Assembly: GCA_044445965.1 (NCBI GenBank)
Contig: JBIOEJ010000017.1
Location: 1 to 61,570, forward strand
Source of the DNA: GAS188 sp044445965
Lineage (GTDB): Bacteria; Pseudomonadota; Alphaproteobacteria; Rhizobiales; Beijerinckiaceae
DNA length: 61,570 nt
Reading direction: 5' to 3'
The position numbers and the translations under genes are program-made. Position 1 is the stretch's first letter. The number at the start of each line of letters is the position of its first letter. Shown one piece after another: positions 46,264 to 54,710 of this stretch. The notes below the pieces were generated by a model. That model was not told where the DNA came from. It made no database searches and saw only the letters and a list, made by a program, of their open reading frames with translations.

Positions 46264-47634
46264 ATGACCGATAGAGAAGCCAATCGATTCTCGGCCCGCG
46301 CCGCGCGCTATGCCCGCGTCGGCGCGAATGTCGGCGGCGTCGCCGCCCGCATCGCCGGCGGGCGCCTGTTCGGCATGAAGGGCCGCGGCGCGGGCAATGC
46401 CGCGGCGCTGACGCGCGCGCTGGGCGGCCTCAAGGGGCCCATCATGAAGGTGGCGCAGCTGATGGCCACCATCCCCGAGGCGCTGCCGGCGGATTACGCC
46501 GCCGAGCTTCAGAAGCTGCAGTCGGAAGCCCCGCCGATGGGGGCGGCTTTCGTCAAGCGGCGCATGCAGGCCGAGCTCGGCGCCGGATGGCGGGCGCGCT
46601 TCGCGGAGTTCGATCTCAAGCCCGCGGCCGCTGCCTCGCTCGGGCAGGTGCACCGCGCCACTTCTCTCGATGGCGCGCCGCTCGCCTGCAAGCTGCAATA
46701 TCCGGACATGCAGTCGGCCGTCGAGGCCGATCTGGCGCAGCTCGAATTCCTGTTCGCCATCCATCGCCGCATGGAGCCGGCGATCGATACGCGCGAAATC
46801 GTGAAGGAGATCGGCGCGCGCATCCGCGAAGAGCTCGACTATCGGCTCGAGGCGCGCCATGCCGCCGCCTACGCGGTGATGCTCGCCGATGTCGACGAAG
46901 TGCGCGTGCCGCGCATCTGGCCGGAGCTCTCGACGGCGCGCTTGCTGACGCTCGACTGGCTCGACGGCACCAAGCTCCTCGCCCATGTGAAGGCGGATCT
47001 GGAGACGCGCAACCGGCTGGCGGTCGCGATGTTCAAGGCCTGGTGGCTGCCCTTCTCGCGCTTCGCCATCATCCATGGGGATCCCCATCTCGGGAACTAC
47101 ACAGTGTTCGAAGCGAAGGGGCGAGGGCGCGCGGCGCGGCCGCAAGGCATCAACCTCCTCGACTATGGCTGCGTCCGCATTTTCCCGCCGAGCTTCGTCG
47201 GAGGCGTGGTCGATCTCTATCGTGGCCTGATCGAAGACGATGAGGCGCGCATCGTGCATGCCTACGAGACCTGGGGGTTCAAGGGTCTCAGGCGCGACCT
47301 CATCGAGGTCCTCAATATCTGGGCGCGCTTCATCTACGGACCCTTGACCGAGGACCGGGTCCGCTCGATCGCCGACGGCGTGAAGCCGGGCCAATATGGG
47401 CGGCGCGAGGCCTATCGGGTGCATGTGGCCTTGAAGCAGAAGGGGCCGGTGACGGTGCCGCGCGAGTTCGTCTTCATGGATCGGGCCGCCATCGGGCTCG
47501 GCGCCGTGTTCCTGCATCTTGCGGCCGAGCTCAACTTCCACCGCTTGTTCGAGGCGGCGATCGAGGAGTTCTCGGTTGCCAAGGTCGCGGCCGAGCAGGC
47601 GCGGGTGCTCGAGGCGAGCGGGTTTACGAGCTGA
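46264..47634 (+). CDS. UbiB/ABC1/AarF family atypical kinase
   Basis: A 456-residue ABC1-family protein. Conserved text: the KxGQ-like GPIMKVAQLMATIPEALP (KVAQ here, about 60-77), the Ala-rich loop PAAAASLGQVHRA, Lys in LACKLQYP, the catalytic loop IIHGDPHLGNY (about 273-283) and LLDYGCVR. Family members aid ubiquinone synthesis and lipid homeostasis through ATPase activity. This sub-branch is common in alphaproteobacteria beside unrelated genes. It precedes the oxidase subunit IV by 130 bases. Confidence 0.9.
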   Translation: MTDREANRFSARAARYARVGANVGGVAARIAGGRLFGMKGRGAGNAAALTRALGGLKGPIMKVAQLMATIPEALPADYAAELQKLQSEAPPMGAAFVKRRMQAELGAGWRARFAEFDLKPAAAASLGQVHRATSLDGAPLACKLQYPDMQSAVEADLAQLEFLFAIHRRMEPAIDTREIVKEIGARIREELDYRLEARHAAAYAVMLADVDEVRVPRIWPELSTARLLTLDWLDGTKLLAHVKADLETRNRLAVAMFKAWWLPFSRFAIIHGDPHLGNYTVFEAKGRGRAARPQGINLLDYGCVRIFPPSFVGGVVDLYRGLIEDDEARIVHAYETWGFKGLRRDLIEVLNIWARFIYGPLTEDRVRSIADGVKPGQYGRREAYRVHVALKQKGPVTVPREFVFMDRAAIGLGAVFLHLAAELNFHRLFEAAIEEFSVAKVAAEQARVLEASGFTS

Positions 47635-47763
47635 GACGTACCCCCTTGCGTGTCCCGAGCGCCGGCCAAGCCGAATGCCGTTCAGCGTCATCTTGGCGAA
47701 TTGCGCTCCGGCACGCGTGTTGCTAAGTCCTCTGTCGCATTTTTCGGGTTTCGAGGATCAGCG

Positions 47764-48042
47764 ATGGCAACGGCGACGGACGATATTCCGGGGATGGACT
47801 ATGCGGAGCATGAGCGCACCTTTCGGGGTTTCACGCGCTTCACTGAAATCGCGATCGTGAATGTGTTGTGCATCGTCCTCGTCGTCGCGATCTGGGGCGT
47901 CAAGCATTCGGGCGGCTGGGCGCTGATCGGTTTCCTGCTGACCATCGTCACCACGGCGATCGGCGCCTTCTCGCCCGCCCTCGCTTGGCGTCCACTGGCG
48001 CCGGTCCTGCTGCTGCTGCTCCTCATCCTCGCATTGGCGTGA
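47764..48042 (+). CDS. aa3-type cytochrome c oxidase subunit IV
   Basis: A 92-residue small membrane protein with two helices (FTEIAIVNVLCIVLVVAIWG; ALIGFLLTIVTTAIGAFSPA) and the N-terminal YAEHERTFRGFTRFTE motif of bacterial aa3 oxidase subunit IV. It is a structural accessory of cytochrome oxidase. No other oxidase subunit is in the window. ATG at 47764 has gagg upstream; the longer frame to 47650 is not supported. It lies 7 bases before pntAA. Confidence 0.88.
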   Translation: MATATDDIPGMDYAEHERTFRGFTRFTEIAIVNVLCIVLVVAIWGVKHSGGWALIGFLLTIVTTAIGAFSPALAWRPLAPVLLLLLLILALA

Positions 48043-48049
48043 GCCCGAC

Positions 48050-49210
48050 ATGATCGTCGCGACGACGCGTGAGGACCCCGCCGTCGAAACGCGCGTGGCC
48101 ATCTCACCGGAAACCGCGAAGAAATATTCCACACTCGGCGCCTCCGTGATGGTCGAAGCGGGAGCGGGTCTGGCATCCGGCTTCGCCGACAAGGATTACG
48201 AAGCCGCCGGCGCCACGATCGTGACATCGGCGCGAGAGGCGCTGTCGGGCGCCGATATCGTCGTGAAAGTGCGCCGCCCCTCCGCGGGCGAGCTCGCCGA
48301 CATGAAGAAGGGCGCGCTCGTCATCGCCGTCATGGACCCTCATGGCCATCAAGACGCGTTGCAGGGGATGGCTGGAGCTGGTGTCGACGCCTTCGCCATG
48401 GAGCTCTTGCCGCGCATCACCCGAGCCCAGGTGATGGACGTCTTGTCGAGCCAGGCGAACCTCGCCGGCTACCGCGCCGTCATCGACGCCGCCGCCGAAT
48501 ATGGAAGGGCGCTGCCGATGATGATGACGGCTGCCGGGACGGTGCCCGCCGCGCGCATCTTCATCATGGGGGCCGGCGTCGCCGGTCTCCAGGCCGTCGC
48601 CACGGCGCGTCGCCTCGGCGGCGTCGTCACGGCGACCGATGTGCGCCCGGCCGCCAAGGAACAGGTGGAATCGCTCGGCGCCAAGTTCGTCGCGGTCGAG
48701 GACGAAGAGTTCAAGCAAGCCGAGACGGCCGGAGGCTACGCCAAGGAAATGTCCGATGCCTACAAGGCGAAGCAGGCCGAGCTCGTCGCCTCCCATATCG
48801 CCAAGCAGGATATCGTGGTGACGACCGCGCTCATCCCCGGCCGGCCGGCGCCGAAGCTGGTCTCGGCCGCCATGGTCGCGAGCATGAAGCAGGGCTCCAT
48901 CGTCGTCGACCTCGCGGTCGAGCGCGGCGGCAATGTCGAGGGCGCGAAGTTCGGGGAGACCGTCGTCACCGCGAACGGCGTCAAGATCGTCGGCTACGCC
49001 AATATGCCCGGACGCCTCGCGGCCAGCTCCTCGGCGCTCTATGCCAAGAACCTTTACGCCTTCGTCGAGACGCTGATCGACAAGGCGTCGAGGTCGCTCG
49101 CCGTGAAATGGGATGACGAGCTCGTCAAGGCGACCCTTTTGACGAAAGACGGTGCCGTGGTGCATCCGAGCTTCGCGCCGAAGCCAGCCGAAGCGGCCGC
49201 TGGGGCATGA
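48050..49210 (+). CDS. pntAA: NAD(P) transhydrogenase subunit alpha part 1 (PntAA)
   Basis: The 386-residue soluble domain I of proton-translocating transhydrogenase, which binds NAD(H). Visible are VETRVAISPETAKKY (N-terminal), SQANLAGYRAVIDAAAEYGR, the Rossmann loop GAGVAGLQAVATARRLGGVV and ATDVRPAAKEQVESLGAKFV, and the mobile loop region. Length is normal for the split enzyme. It heads pntAA-pntAB-pntB. Its stop overlaps the ATG of an odd signal-peptidase fragment. Confidence 0.95.
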   Translation: MIVATTREDPAVETRVAISPETAKKYSTLGASVMVEAGAGLASGFADKDYEAAGATIVTSAREALSGADIVVKVRRPSAGELADMKKGALVIAVMDPHGHQDALQGMAGAGVDAFAMELLPRITRAQVMDVLSSQANLAGYRAVIDAAAEYGRALPMMMTAAGTVPAARIFIMGAGVAGLQAVATARRLGGVVTATDVRPAAKEQVESLGAKFVAVEDEEFKQAETAGGYAKEMSDAYKAKQAELVASHIAKQDIVVTTALIPGRPAPKLVSAAMVASMKQGSIVVDLAVERGGNVEGAKFGETVVTANGVKIVGYANMPGRLAASSSALYAKNLYAFVETLIDKASRSLAVKWDDELVKATLLTKDGAVVHPSFAPKPAEAAAGA

Positions 49211-49413
49211 GGCTCGTGCACCGCGCCTTCAGGCTCTTGGCGGCCTTCCCGGCTGCCGGACTGCTGGCATTCGGTGCGCCGGTCTATACGGTCCCGCCCG
49301 GCCAATATTTCATGCTGGGTGACAACCGCGAGAATTCACTCGACAGCCGCTCGCTCTCCAATTTCGGCTATGTGCCTGCCGACCTGCTCATGGGCCGGGC
49401 GGTGGTCCAATGA
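49207..49413 (+). pseudogene. signal peptidase I C-terminal fragment
   Basis: A 68-codon frame whose residues 27-68 (VYTVPPGQYFMLGDNRENSL, DSRSLSNFGYVP, LMGRAVV) match the last conserved boxes of S26 signal peptidase I. The catalytic Ser and Lys boxes are missing; instead about 20 hydrophobic residues precede. It starts by ATGA overlap with pntAA, so it may be translated. As a peptidase it must be inactive. It separates pntAA from pntAB by about 320 bases. Confidence 0.75.
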
Positions 49414-49527
49414 GCTTGCGAGCCGCGGCGCGCCGGTCATGGGCTCGTCTTCCCCGTCGTCGCGGTCAGCGTCGTCGAAGCGGTGGCTCCGTGACGGCTA
49501 CATCGATGCAAATCTTGGGAGCTGCCT

Positions 49528-49974
49528 ATGGCTACATTGTCGCCCGCTGAGGCCCTCGAGCGGGCCAAGGTCGCCGCGGACGCCGCCCGCCAGGCCGCCG
49601 AAGCGGCGCAAGGCTATGCAAGCCAAGCCTCCGAGGCGCTCGGCCAGGCGCTCGCCGCGACCACGGGCGGGGCGGTCGATCCGACCGTGTTCCGCCTGGC
49701 GATCTTCGTGCTGGCGATCTGCGTCGGCTACTATGTGGTCTGGTCGGTGACGCCCGCGCTGCACACCCCGTTGATGTCGGTGACCAACGCCATCTCCTCG
49801 GTGATCGTGGTCGGCGCGCTGCTCGCGGTCGGCGTCAACCTCGCCGCCGAGGAAGGGACGAGCTCCTGGGCGCGTATCTTCGGCTTCGTGGCGCTGACGC
49901 TGGCGAGCGTGAACATCTTCGGCGGCTTCCTGGTCACCGAGCGCATGCTCGCCATGTACAAGAAGAAGGGCTGA
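49528..49974 (+). CDS. pntAB: NAD(P) transhydrogenase subunit alpha part 2 (PntAB)
   Basis: A 148-residue membrane subunit with three or four helices (FRLAIFVLAICVGYYVVWSV; SSVIVVGALLAVGVNLAAEE; IFGFVALTLASVNIFGGFLV) forming part of the proton channel (domain II). The conserved LTLASVNIFGGFLVTERML is present. The first about 50 residues are an Ala/Glu-rich helical extension. It lies 12 bases before pntB. Confidence 0.95.
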   Translation: MATLSPAEALERAKVAADAARQAAEAAQGYASQASEALGQALAATTGGAVDPTVFRLAIFVLAICVGYYVVWSVTPALHTPLMSVTNAISSVIVVGALLAVGVNLAAEEGTSSWARIFGFVALTLASVNIFGGFLVTERMLAMYKKKG

Positions 49975-49986
49975 GGACAACCCCTT

Positions 49987-51390
49987 ATGAGCGCCTCCTT
50001 CGCCGCCATCCTCTATCTCGTCGCCGGCGTACTGTTCATCCTGGCGCTGCGCGGGCTGTCGCATCCGACGACGTCGCGCCAAGGCAACCGCTTCGGCATG
50101 ATCGGCATGGGCATCGCGGTCGTCACCACGCTGTTCATCGCCCCTCCTTCCGGGTTCTCCGGCTGGTTCCTGGTGATCCTCGGCGTGGCCATCGGCGGCA
50201 GCGTCGGCGCGACCGTGGCGCAGCGCGTGCCGATGACCGCAATGCCGCAGCTCGTCGCCGCCTTCCATTCGCTGGTCGGCCTCGCGGCGGTGCTGGTGGC
50301 CGCCGGCGCGCTCAACGCGCCCTCGGCCTTCGGCATCGGGGAAGCCGGACACATCCATGCCGAGGCGCTGATCGAGATGACGATCGGCGTCGCCATCGGC
50401 GCCATCACCTTCACCGGCTCGATCATCGCCTTCCTGAAGCTCGACGGACGCATGTCGGGCAAGCCGATCATGCTGCCGCGGCGGCATATGATCAATATCG
50501 GCCTTGCCGTGGCGCTGCTCTTGCTCGCGGTGATTTTCGTCGCGACCACGAGTCAATTCGTATTCTGGCTGATCGTCGCCATCTCCTTCGCGCTCGGCGT
50601 GCTGCTCATCATCCCGATCGGCGGGGCGGACATGCCGGTCGTGATCTCGATGCTGAATTCCTATTCGGGATGGGCCGCGGCCGGTATCGGCTTCACCCTC
50701 GGCAATCTGGCCTTGATCATCACCGGGGCGCTCGTCGGCTCGTCCGGCGCGATCCTCTCCTACATCATGTGCAAGGGGATGAACCGCTCCTTCATCTCCG
50801 TCATCCTCGGCGGCTTCGGCGGCGAGACGGCGGGCCCTGCGGCCGGCAGCGCCGAGGCGCGTCCGGTGAAGCAGGGCTCGGCGGAGGATGCGGCCTTCAT
50901 CATGAAGAACGCCGCCAGGGTGATCGTGGTGCCGGGCTACGGCATGGCGGTGGCCCAGGCGCAACACGCGCTGCGCGAGATGGCCGACCTCCTGAAGAAG
51001 GAGGGCGTCGATGTCTCCTACGCCATCCATCCGGTCGCCGGCCGCATGCCGGGCCATATGAACGTGCTGCTCGCCGAGGCCAATGTCCCCTATGACGAGG
51101 TCTTCGAGCTCGAGGACATCAACTCGGAATTTGCGCAGGCCGACGTAGCCTATGTGATCGGGGCGAACGACGTGACCAATCCCGCCGCCAAGACCGATCC
51201 GAAATCGCCGATCTACGGCATGCCGATCCTGGACGTGGCCAACGCCAAGACCGTCCTGTTCGTCAAGCGCGGCATGGGGTCGGGCTATGCGGGCGTCGAG
51301 AACGAGCTGTTCTTCCGTGACAACACCATGATGCTGTTCGGCGACGCCAAGAAGGTCACCGAAGCGATCGTCAAGGCCATGGGGCATTGA
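49987..51390 (+). CDS. pntB: NAD(P) transhydrogenase subunit beta (PntB)
   Basis: The 467-residue beta subunit, with about eight or nine helices for the rest of the proton channel and a C-terminal NADP(H)-binding domain III (VIVVPGYGMAVAQAQHALRE, SYAIHPVAGRMPGHMNVLLA, YVIGANDVTNPAAKTDP). It transfers hydride from NADH to NADP+ using the proton gradient. Length and motifs are complete. The gene follows pntAB directly. Confidence 0.97.
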   Translation: MSASFAAILYLVAGVLFILALRGLSHPTTSRQGNRFGMIGMGIAVVTTLFIAPPSGFSGWFLVILGVAIGGSVGATVAQRVPMTAMPQLVAAFHSLVGLAAVLVAAGALNAPSAFGIGEAGHIHAEALIEMTIGVAIGAITFTGSIIAFLKLDGRMSGKPIMLPRRHMINIGLAVALLLLAVIFVATTSQFVFWLIVAISFALGVLLIIPIGGADMPVVISMLNSYSGWAAAGIGFTLGNLALIITGALVGSSGAILSYIMCKGMNRSFISVILGGFGGETAGPAAGSAEARPVKQGSAEDAAFIMKNAARVIVVPGYGMAVAQAQHALREMADLLKKEGVDVSYAIHPVAGRMPGHMNVLLAEANVPYDEVFELEDINSEFAQADVAYVIGANDVTNPAAKTDPKSPIYGMPILDVANAKTVLFVKRGMGSGYAGVENELFFRDNTMMLFGDAKKVTEAIVKAMGH

Positions 51391-51414
51391 GGCTGACGCA
51401 GTGGCTGCCTAATC

Positions 51415-51603
51415 GTGACCACGACCCATCGCGGACGCGGCGTCGGACAATGCCTGCTGGCAGAGGCGGAGCGACTCACTCGTGACAAGGGGTTGAAACG
51501 CTTGGCGATCGGGGTGCTGTGCGGCAATGACGGGGCGCTCGAAGCCTATCGGCGCTTCGGCTTCGAGCGACACGCGACCGAGATGTTGAAGGCGCTCGAT
51601 TGA
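51415..51603 (+). pseudogene. truncated GNAT acetyltransferase
   Basis: A 62-codon frame (GTG start) carries the acetyl-CoA-binding loop HRGRGVGQCLLAEAERLTRD and the following GVLCGNDGALEAYRRFGFER of the GNAT fold. The N-terminal half (first strands and helices) is missing, so it is probably a remnant rather than a short enzyme. It starts 25 bases after pntB. Confidence 0.7.
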
Positions 51604-51634
51604 GCAAGTTCCGGACCCTCAGCGAGGTGAACGG

Positions 51635-52453
51635 GTGCCCGCCGTGGATAATGTGAGATGGCTCGCGCTGGCGGCTGCCGCGCTCTACGGCGTCGTCATC
51701 GGCGCCATGTACATCTACCAGCGCGATCTGGTCTTTCCCGTCCGCCCCGAGCATACGGCGCCTGCCGCCGCCGGCTTTGCGGAGGCGCGAGAGCATATCC
51801 TGACGACCGATGACGGCGAGCATATCGTTACCTGGCTGCGCCGCCCAGCCGAGCCGCGGCGGCCGCTCGTCTTGATGCTCCTCGGCAATGGCGACAATCT
51901 CGGGATCGTCGCGCCCCGCCTGCGCGAAATCACCGAGGACGGCTCGGGCGTGCTCGCGGTGGGATATCGCGGCTATTCGGGCTCGACCGGGCAGCCCAGC
52001 GAAACCGGCCTCGAGCAGGACGCCGAGGCGGCCTATCGCTTCGCGGCGAGCATCGTGCCGCCGAACCGCATCGTGCTGTTCGGCTATTCGCTCGGCAGCG
52101 GCGTCGCCGTGCCGCTGGCCGCGCGCCATGAAATCGCGGCCCTCGTCCTGTTCGCCCCCTTCACCTCCGCGGTCGCGATCGCGTCCGTGGACTATCCCTT
52201 TCTCCCAGTGCGCCTCCTCATGAAGGACCAGTTCCGCTCGATCGACCTGATCGGCGAGGTGAAGGTCCCCATCCTCATGGTGCATGGCGAGCGCGACGAG
52301 GTCATTCCGATCAGCTTCGGGCGTGAGCTCTATGCGGCCGCTCCCGAGCCCAAGCGCTTCGTGGCGCTGCCCGAAGCCAGTCATTTCACTCTCTTCCAGA
52401 GCGGCGGCGTCTCGGCCATTCACGCCTTCCTCGACGAGTTCCGCTTGCGTTGA
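51635..52453 (+). CDS. alpha/beta hydrolase, membrane-anchored
   Basis: A 272-residue alpha/beta hydrolase of the ABHD13/BEM46 type. An N-terminal helix (LALAAAALYGVVIGAMYIYQ) anchors it. The nucleophile elbow is GYSLGSG (about 150-156), Asp lies in HGERDEVIPISFG (about 213-225), and His in LPEASHFTLF (about 248-257). The oxyanion text GNGDN replaces the usual HGNAGN. Its substrate is unknown. A gaggtg-like ribosome site and GTG start at 51635 are preferred. It runs convergent with the MFS exporter gene. Confidence 0.88.
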   Translation: MPAVDNVRWLALAAAALYGVVIGAMYIYQRDLVFPVRPEHTAPAAAGFAEAREHILTTDDGEHIVTWLRRPAEPRRPLVLMLLGNGDNLGIVAPRLREITEDGSGVLAVGYRGYSGSTGQPSETGLEQDAEAAYRFAASIVPPNRIVLFGYSLGSGVAVPLAARHEIAALVLFAPFTSAVAIASVDYPFLPVRLLMKDQFRSIDLIGEVKVPILMVHGERDEVIPISFGRELYAAAPEPKRFVALPEASHFTLFQSGGVSAIHAFLDEFRLR

Positions 52454-52465
52454 ACGCGGGGGCCG

Positions 52466-53653
52466 TCAAGCCTTCATCCGCCGCAAGGCCAGGAACACCA
52501 AGGCTGCCGCGAGCGCCACGGCCGACATGGTCAGCGGCAGCGGCAGCGCCGAACCTCCGAGCGTCGCCCCGAGGCCGGCGCTGACCAGGGCCGAGAAGGT
52601 CATCTGCACGACGCCGAGGCAGGAAGAGGCGGCGCCCGCCCGATCGGGAAAGGGCGCCATCGCAGCCGCCAGGGCTTGCGGCAGGACGAGGCCGACCCCC
52701 GCCATGTAGATCATGGCCGGGACGACCACCTCGGCCGCGGAGCGCGGACCGAGCAGAACGCAGGCCAGCATGAGCAAGGCTCCGATGACGAGCAGCGGCA
52801 CGCCGACCGCGATCGTCCCGTCCAGGCCGCGCGACACGGCAAAGCGCGATGCCAGCATCGAGCCCGCGACGAAGCCGATGACGTTCAGCGCGAAAACGAG
52901 CGCGAAGACGATCTCGGAGAGACCGTAGACACCCTGGAGGATGAAGGAGCTCGCGGAGATGAAACAGAATAATCCCGCATAGACGAGCGAGACGAGGCCG
53001 ACATAGGCGCGATAGATGCGGCTTCCGACAAGGTCGCCGAAACTGCGCAGGATGCCGAGCGGCGAGACGGGATGGGGCGAGCGTGCCTTCAAGCTCTCGG
53101 GCATGCGCGTCGCCACCACATAGGCAAGGCCGAGCCCGACCAGGATCATCACCGCGAAGATCGACCGCCAGCTCGCGAGATCGTGCATGATGCCGCCGAG
53201 CACCGGCGCGACCGCCGGCACCACGGCCATGATCATGCCCATGCGCGCCATCTCGCGGCCGGCGCGCGGCCCTTCATAGAGGTCGCGCACGATGGCGCGC
53301 GCGATGACGATCGGTCCGCAAGCCGCGACCGCCTGGACGAAACGGGCGAGGATCAGCAGCTCGATCGACCGCGTGAAGGCGCAGATGGCGGAGGCGACCA
53401 CGTAGCAGGCGAGCCCCACGAGCAGCGTGGGCTTGCGCCCAAAGCGGTCCGAGAGCGGCCCGTGGAAGAACTGGCCGACGGCAAAGCCGACGAGAAAGAT
53501 CGACAATGTCAGTTGCACATGGGCGGCATCGGTGCCGAGCTCGCGTGCGATCGCCGGCATGGACGGCAGGTACATGTCGACCGACAATGGGCCCATGGCC
53601 GTCAGCAGCGCGAGGACCGCCGTCAGGGCGAGTGAGTTCGGGCGCAGTTGCAT
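52466..53653 (-). CDS. Bcr/CflA family multidrug MFS transporter
   Basis: A 395-residue twelve-helix efflux pump. It begins ALTAVLALLTAMGPLSVDMY and continues YLPSMPAIARELGTDAAHVQ, the Bcr/CflA hallmark, with MFS motif A GPLSDRFGRKPTLLVGL (about 66-82). Family members export bicyclomycin, chloramphenicol or sulfonamides by proton antiport. It is probably monocistronic; a 186-base gap separates it from the peptidase gene upstream. Confidence 0.93.
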   Translation of the reverse strand: MQLRPNSLALTAVLALLTAMGPLSVDMYLPSMPAIARELGTDAAHVQLTLSIFLVGFAVGQFFHGPLSDRFGRKPTLLVGLACYVVASAICAFTRSIELLILARFVQAVAACGPIVIARAIVRDLYEGPRAGREMARMGMIMAVVPAVAPVLGGIMHDLASWRSIFAVMILVGLGLAYVVATRMPESLKARSPHPVSPLGILRSFGDLVGSRIYRAYVGLVSLVYAGLFCFISASSFILQGVYGLSEIVFALVFALNVIGFVAGSMLASRFAVSRGLDGTIAVGVPLLVIGALLMLACVLLGPRSAAEVVVPAMIYMAGVGLVLPQALAAAMAPFPDRAGAASSCLGVVQMTFSALVSAGLGATLGGSALPLPLTMSAVALAAALVFLALRRMKA

Positions 53654-53839
53654 CGTCGGTTCTCGCCGATGGATCGGTTCGGGCGACGCATCCGCGCCGC
53701 CGACGGGACCGGCCCATGGCTTCTGGAGGAATCGTGGTCAGGATACCGAGGCTCGCCGCTCGGCGAACGCCATCGCTAAAGATGCCGGGTGCGCCTGTCG
53801 AGTGCGTCGCGGCGAAGCGGCCGCGCGCGGCGGCCGACC

Positions 53840-54583
53840 TCAGCCGTAGCGGTGCAAATGCATCCCGTGGCGTTTCATCCAGGCCTCCGCATCGTCGGTG
53901 CGGCGGCACAGCACGCGCGTGAGACGCCAGAATCGATGCGAGTGATTGAGCTCGCGCAGATGCGCGACCTCATGGGCGGCGAGATAGTCGAGCACGAAAG
54001 ACGGAGCGAGAATGAGCCGCCAGGAGAAGGACAAGGTCCCGTTCGCGGAGCATGAGCCCCAGCGGCTCTTAGTATCCTTGATCGAGATCCGACGAGCCTC
54101 CGCCTTTGCTGCGGCCAAATGACGCGCCACTGCAGTTTCGAGGTCCCGGCGCGCTTCGCGCTTCAGGAACTCCGTGACGCGGCGGGCCACATGCTCGGGC
54201 GAGCCGGGCACTTCGAGGATGCGCACCTCGCCGATGCGCTTGGCGCGCACCAGCCCACGCAACGCTCCGGTCTCGATGATGTGATGATCGAGCCCCCGGA
54301 TCGGCACCGTCTTGCCTGCCCGGAAGGGAATCTGCGCCGGAAGCCGCGCCAGGCGGGTCGCGAGCCAGCCGGCATGCCGGGCGGCGAAATCGGTGGCGAT
54401 CGCCAGATTGCCGCGAGCCGGAAGGGTGAGGATGGGATCCGATGTTCCGGCCCTGATTCGCAGCGTTATCCGCCGCGCCCGTGACGAGCGCGTCACCGCG
54501 ACCCGATAGGTCACCCCCTCATGGGCGATGTCGATGAAACCTGGCGCTGCGGGCGGCAGCCTGAATTGCTTGGTCGTTGCCAT
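53840..54583 (-). CDS. YgjP-like (DUF45) zinc metallopeptidase
   Basis: A 247-residue protein of the YgjP/SprT-like M48-related group. The zinc motif is AAHEVAHLRELNHSHRFW (HExxH at about 196-200, third ligand His of NHSHRFW). SRWGSCSANGTLSFSWRLIL precedes it, as in the family. The role is unknown. ATG at 54583 (MATTKQFRLPP) is well placed. About 130 bases of AT-richer DNA lie upstream. Confidence 0.9.
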   Translation of the reverse strand: MATTKQFRLPPAAPGFIDIAHEGVTYRVAVTRSSRARRITLRIRAGTSDPILTLPARGNLAIATDFAARHAGWLATRLARLPAQIPFRAGKTVPIRGLDHHIIETGALRGLVRAKRIGEVRILEVPGSPEHVARRVTEFLKREARRDLETAVARHLAAAKAEARRISIKDTKSRWGSCSANGTLSFSWRLILAPSFVLDYLAAHEVAHLRELNHSHRFWRLTRVLCRRTDDAEAWMKRHGMHLHRYG

Positions 54584-54710
54584 GCGCCGAGCATGCCCGA
54601 GCTTTCACGATTCGTCAGCCTATTTTTGAACGAAAAGGGAACATTTTTTGAGTCCCGGCCGACTGGTAAGCCATTGCCGGTTTTGCTATGATGTTTGGTT
54701 AAGGTCCGGC

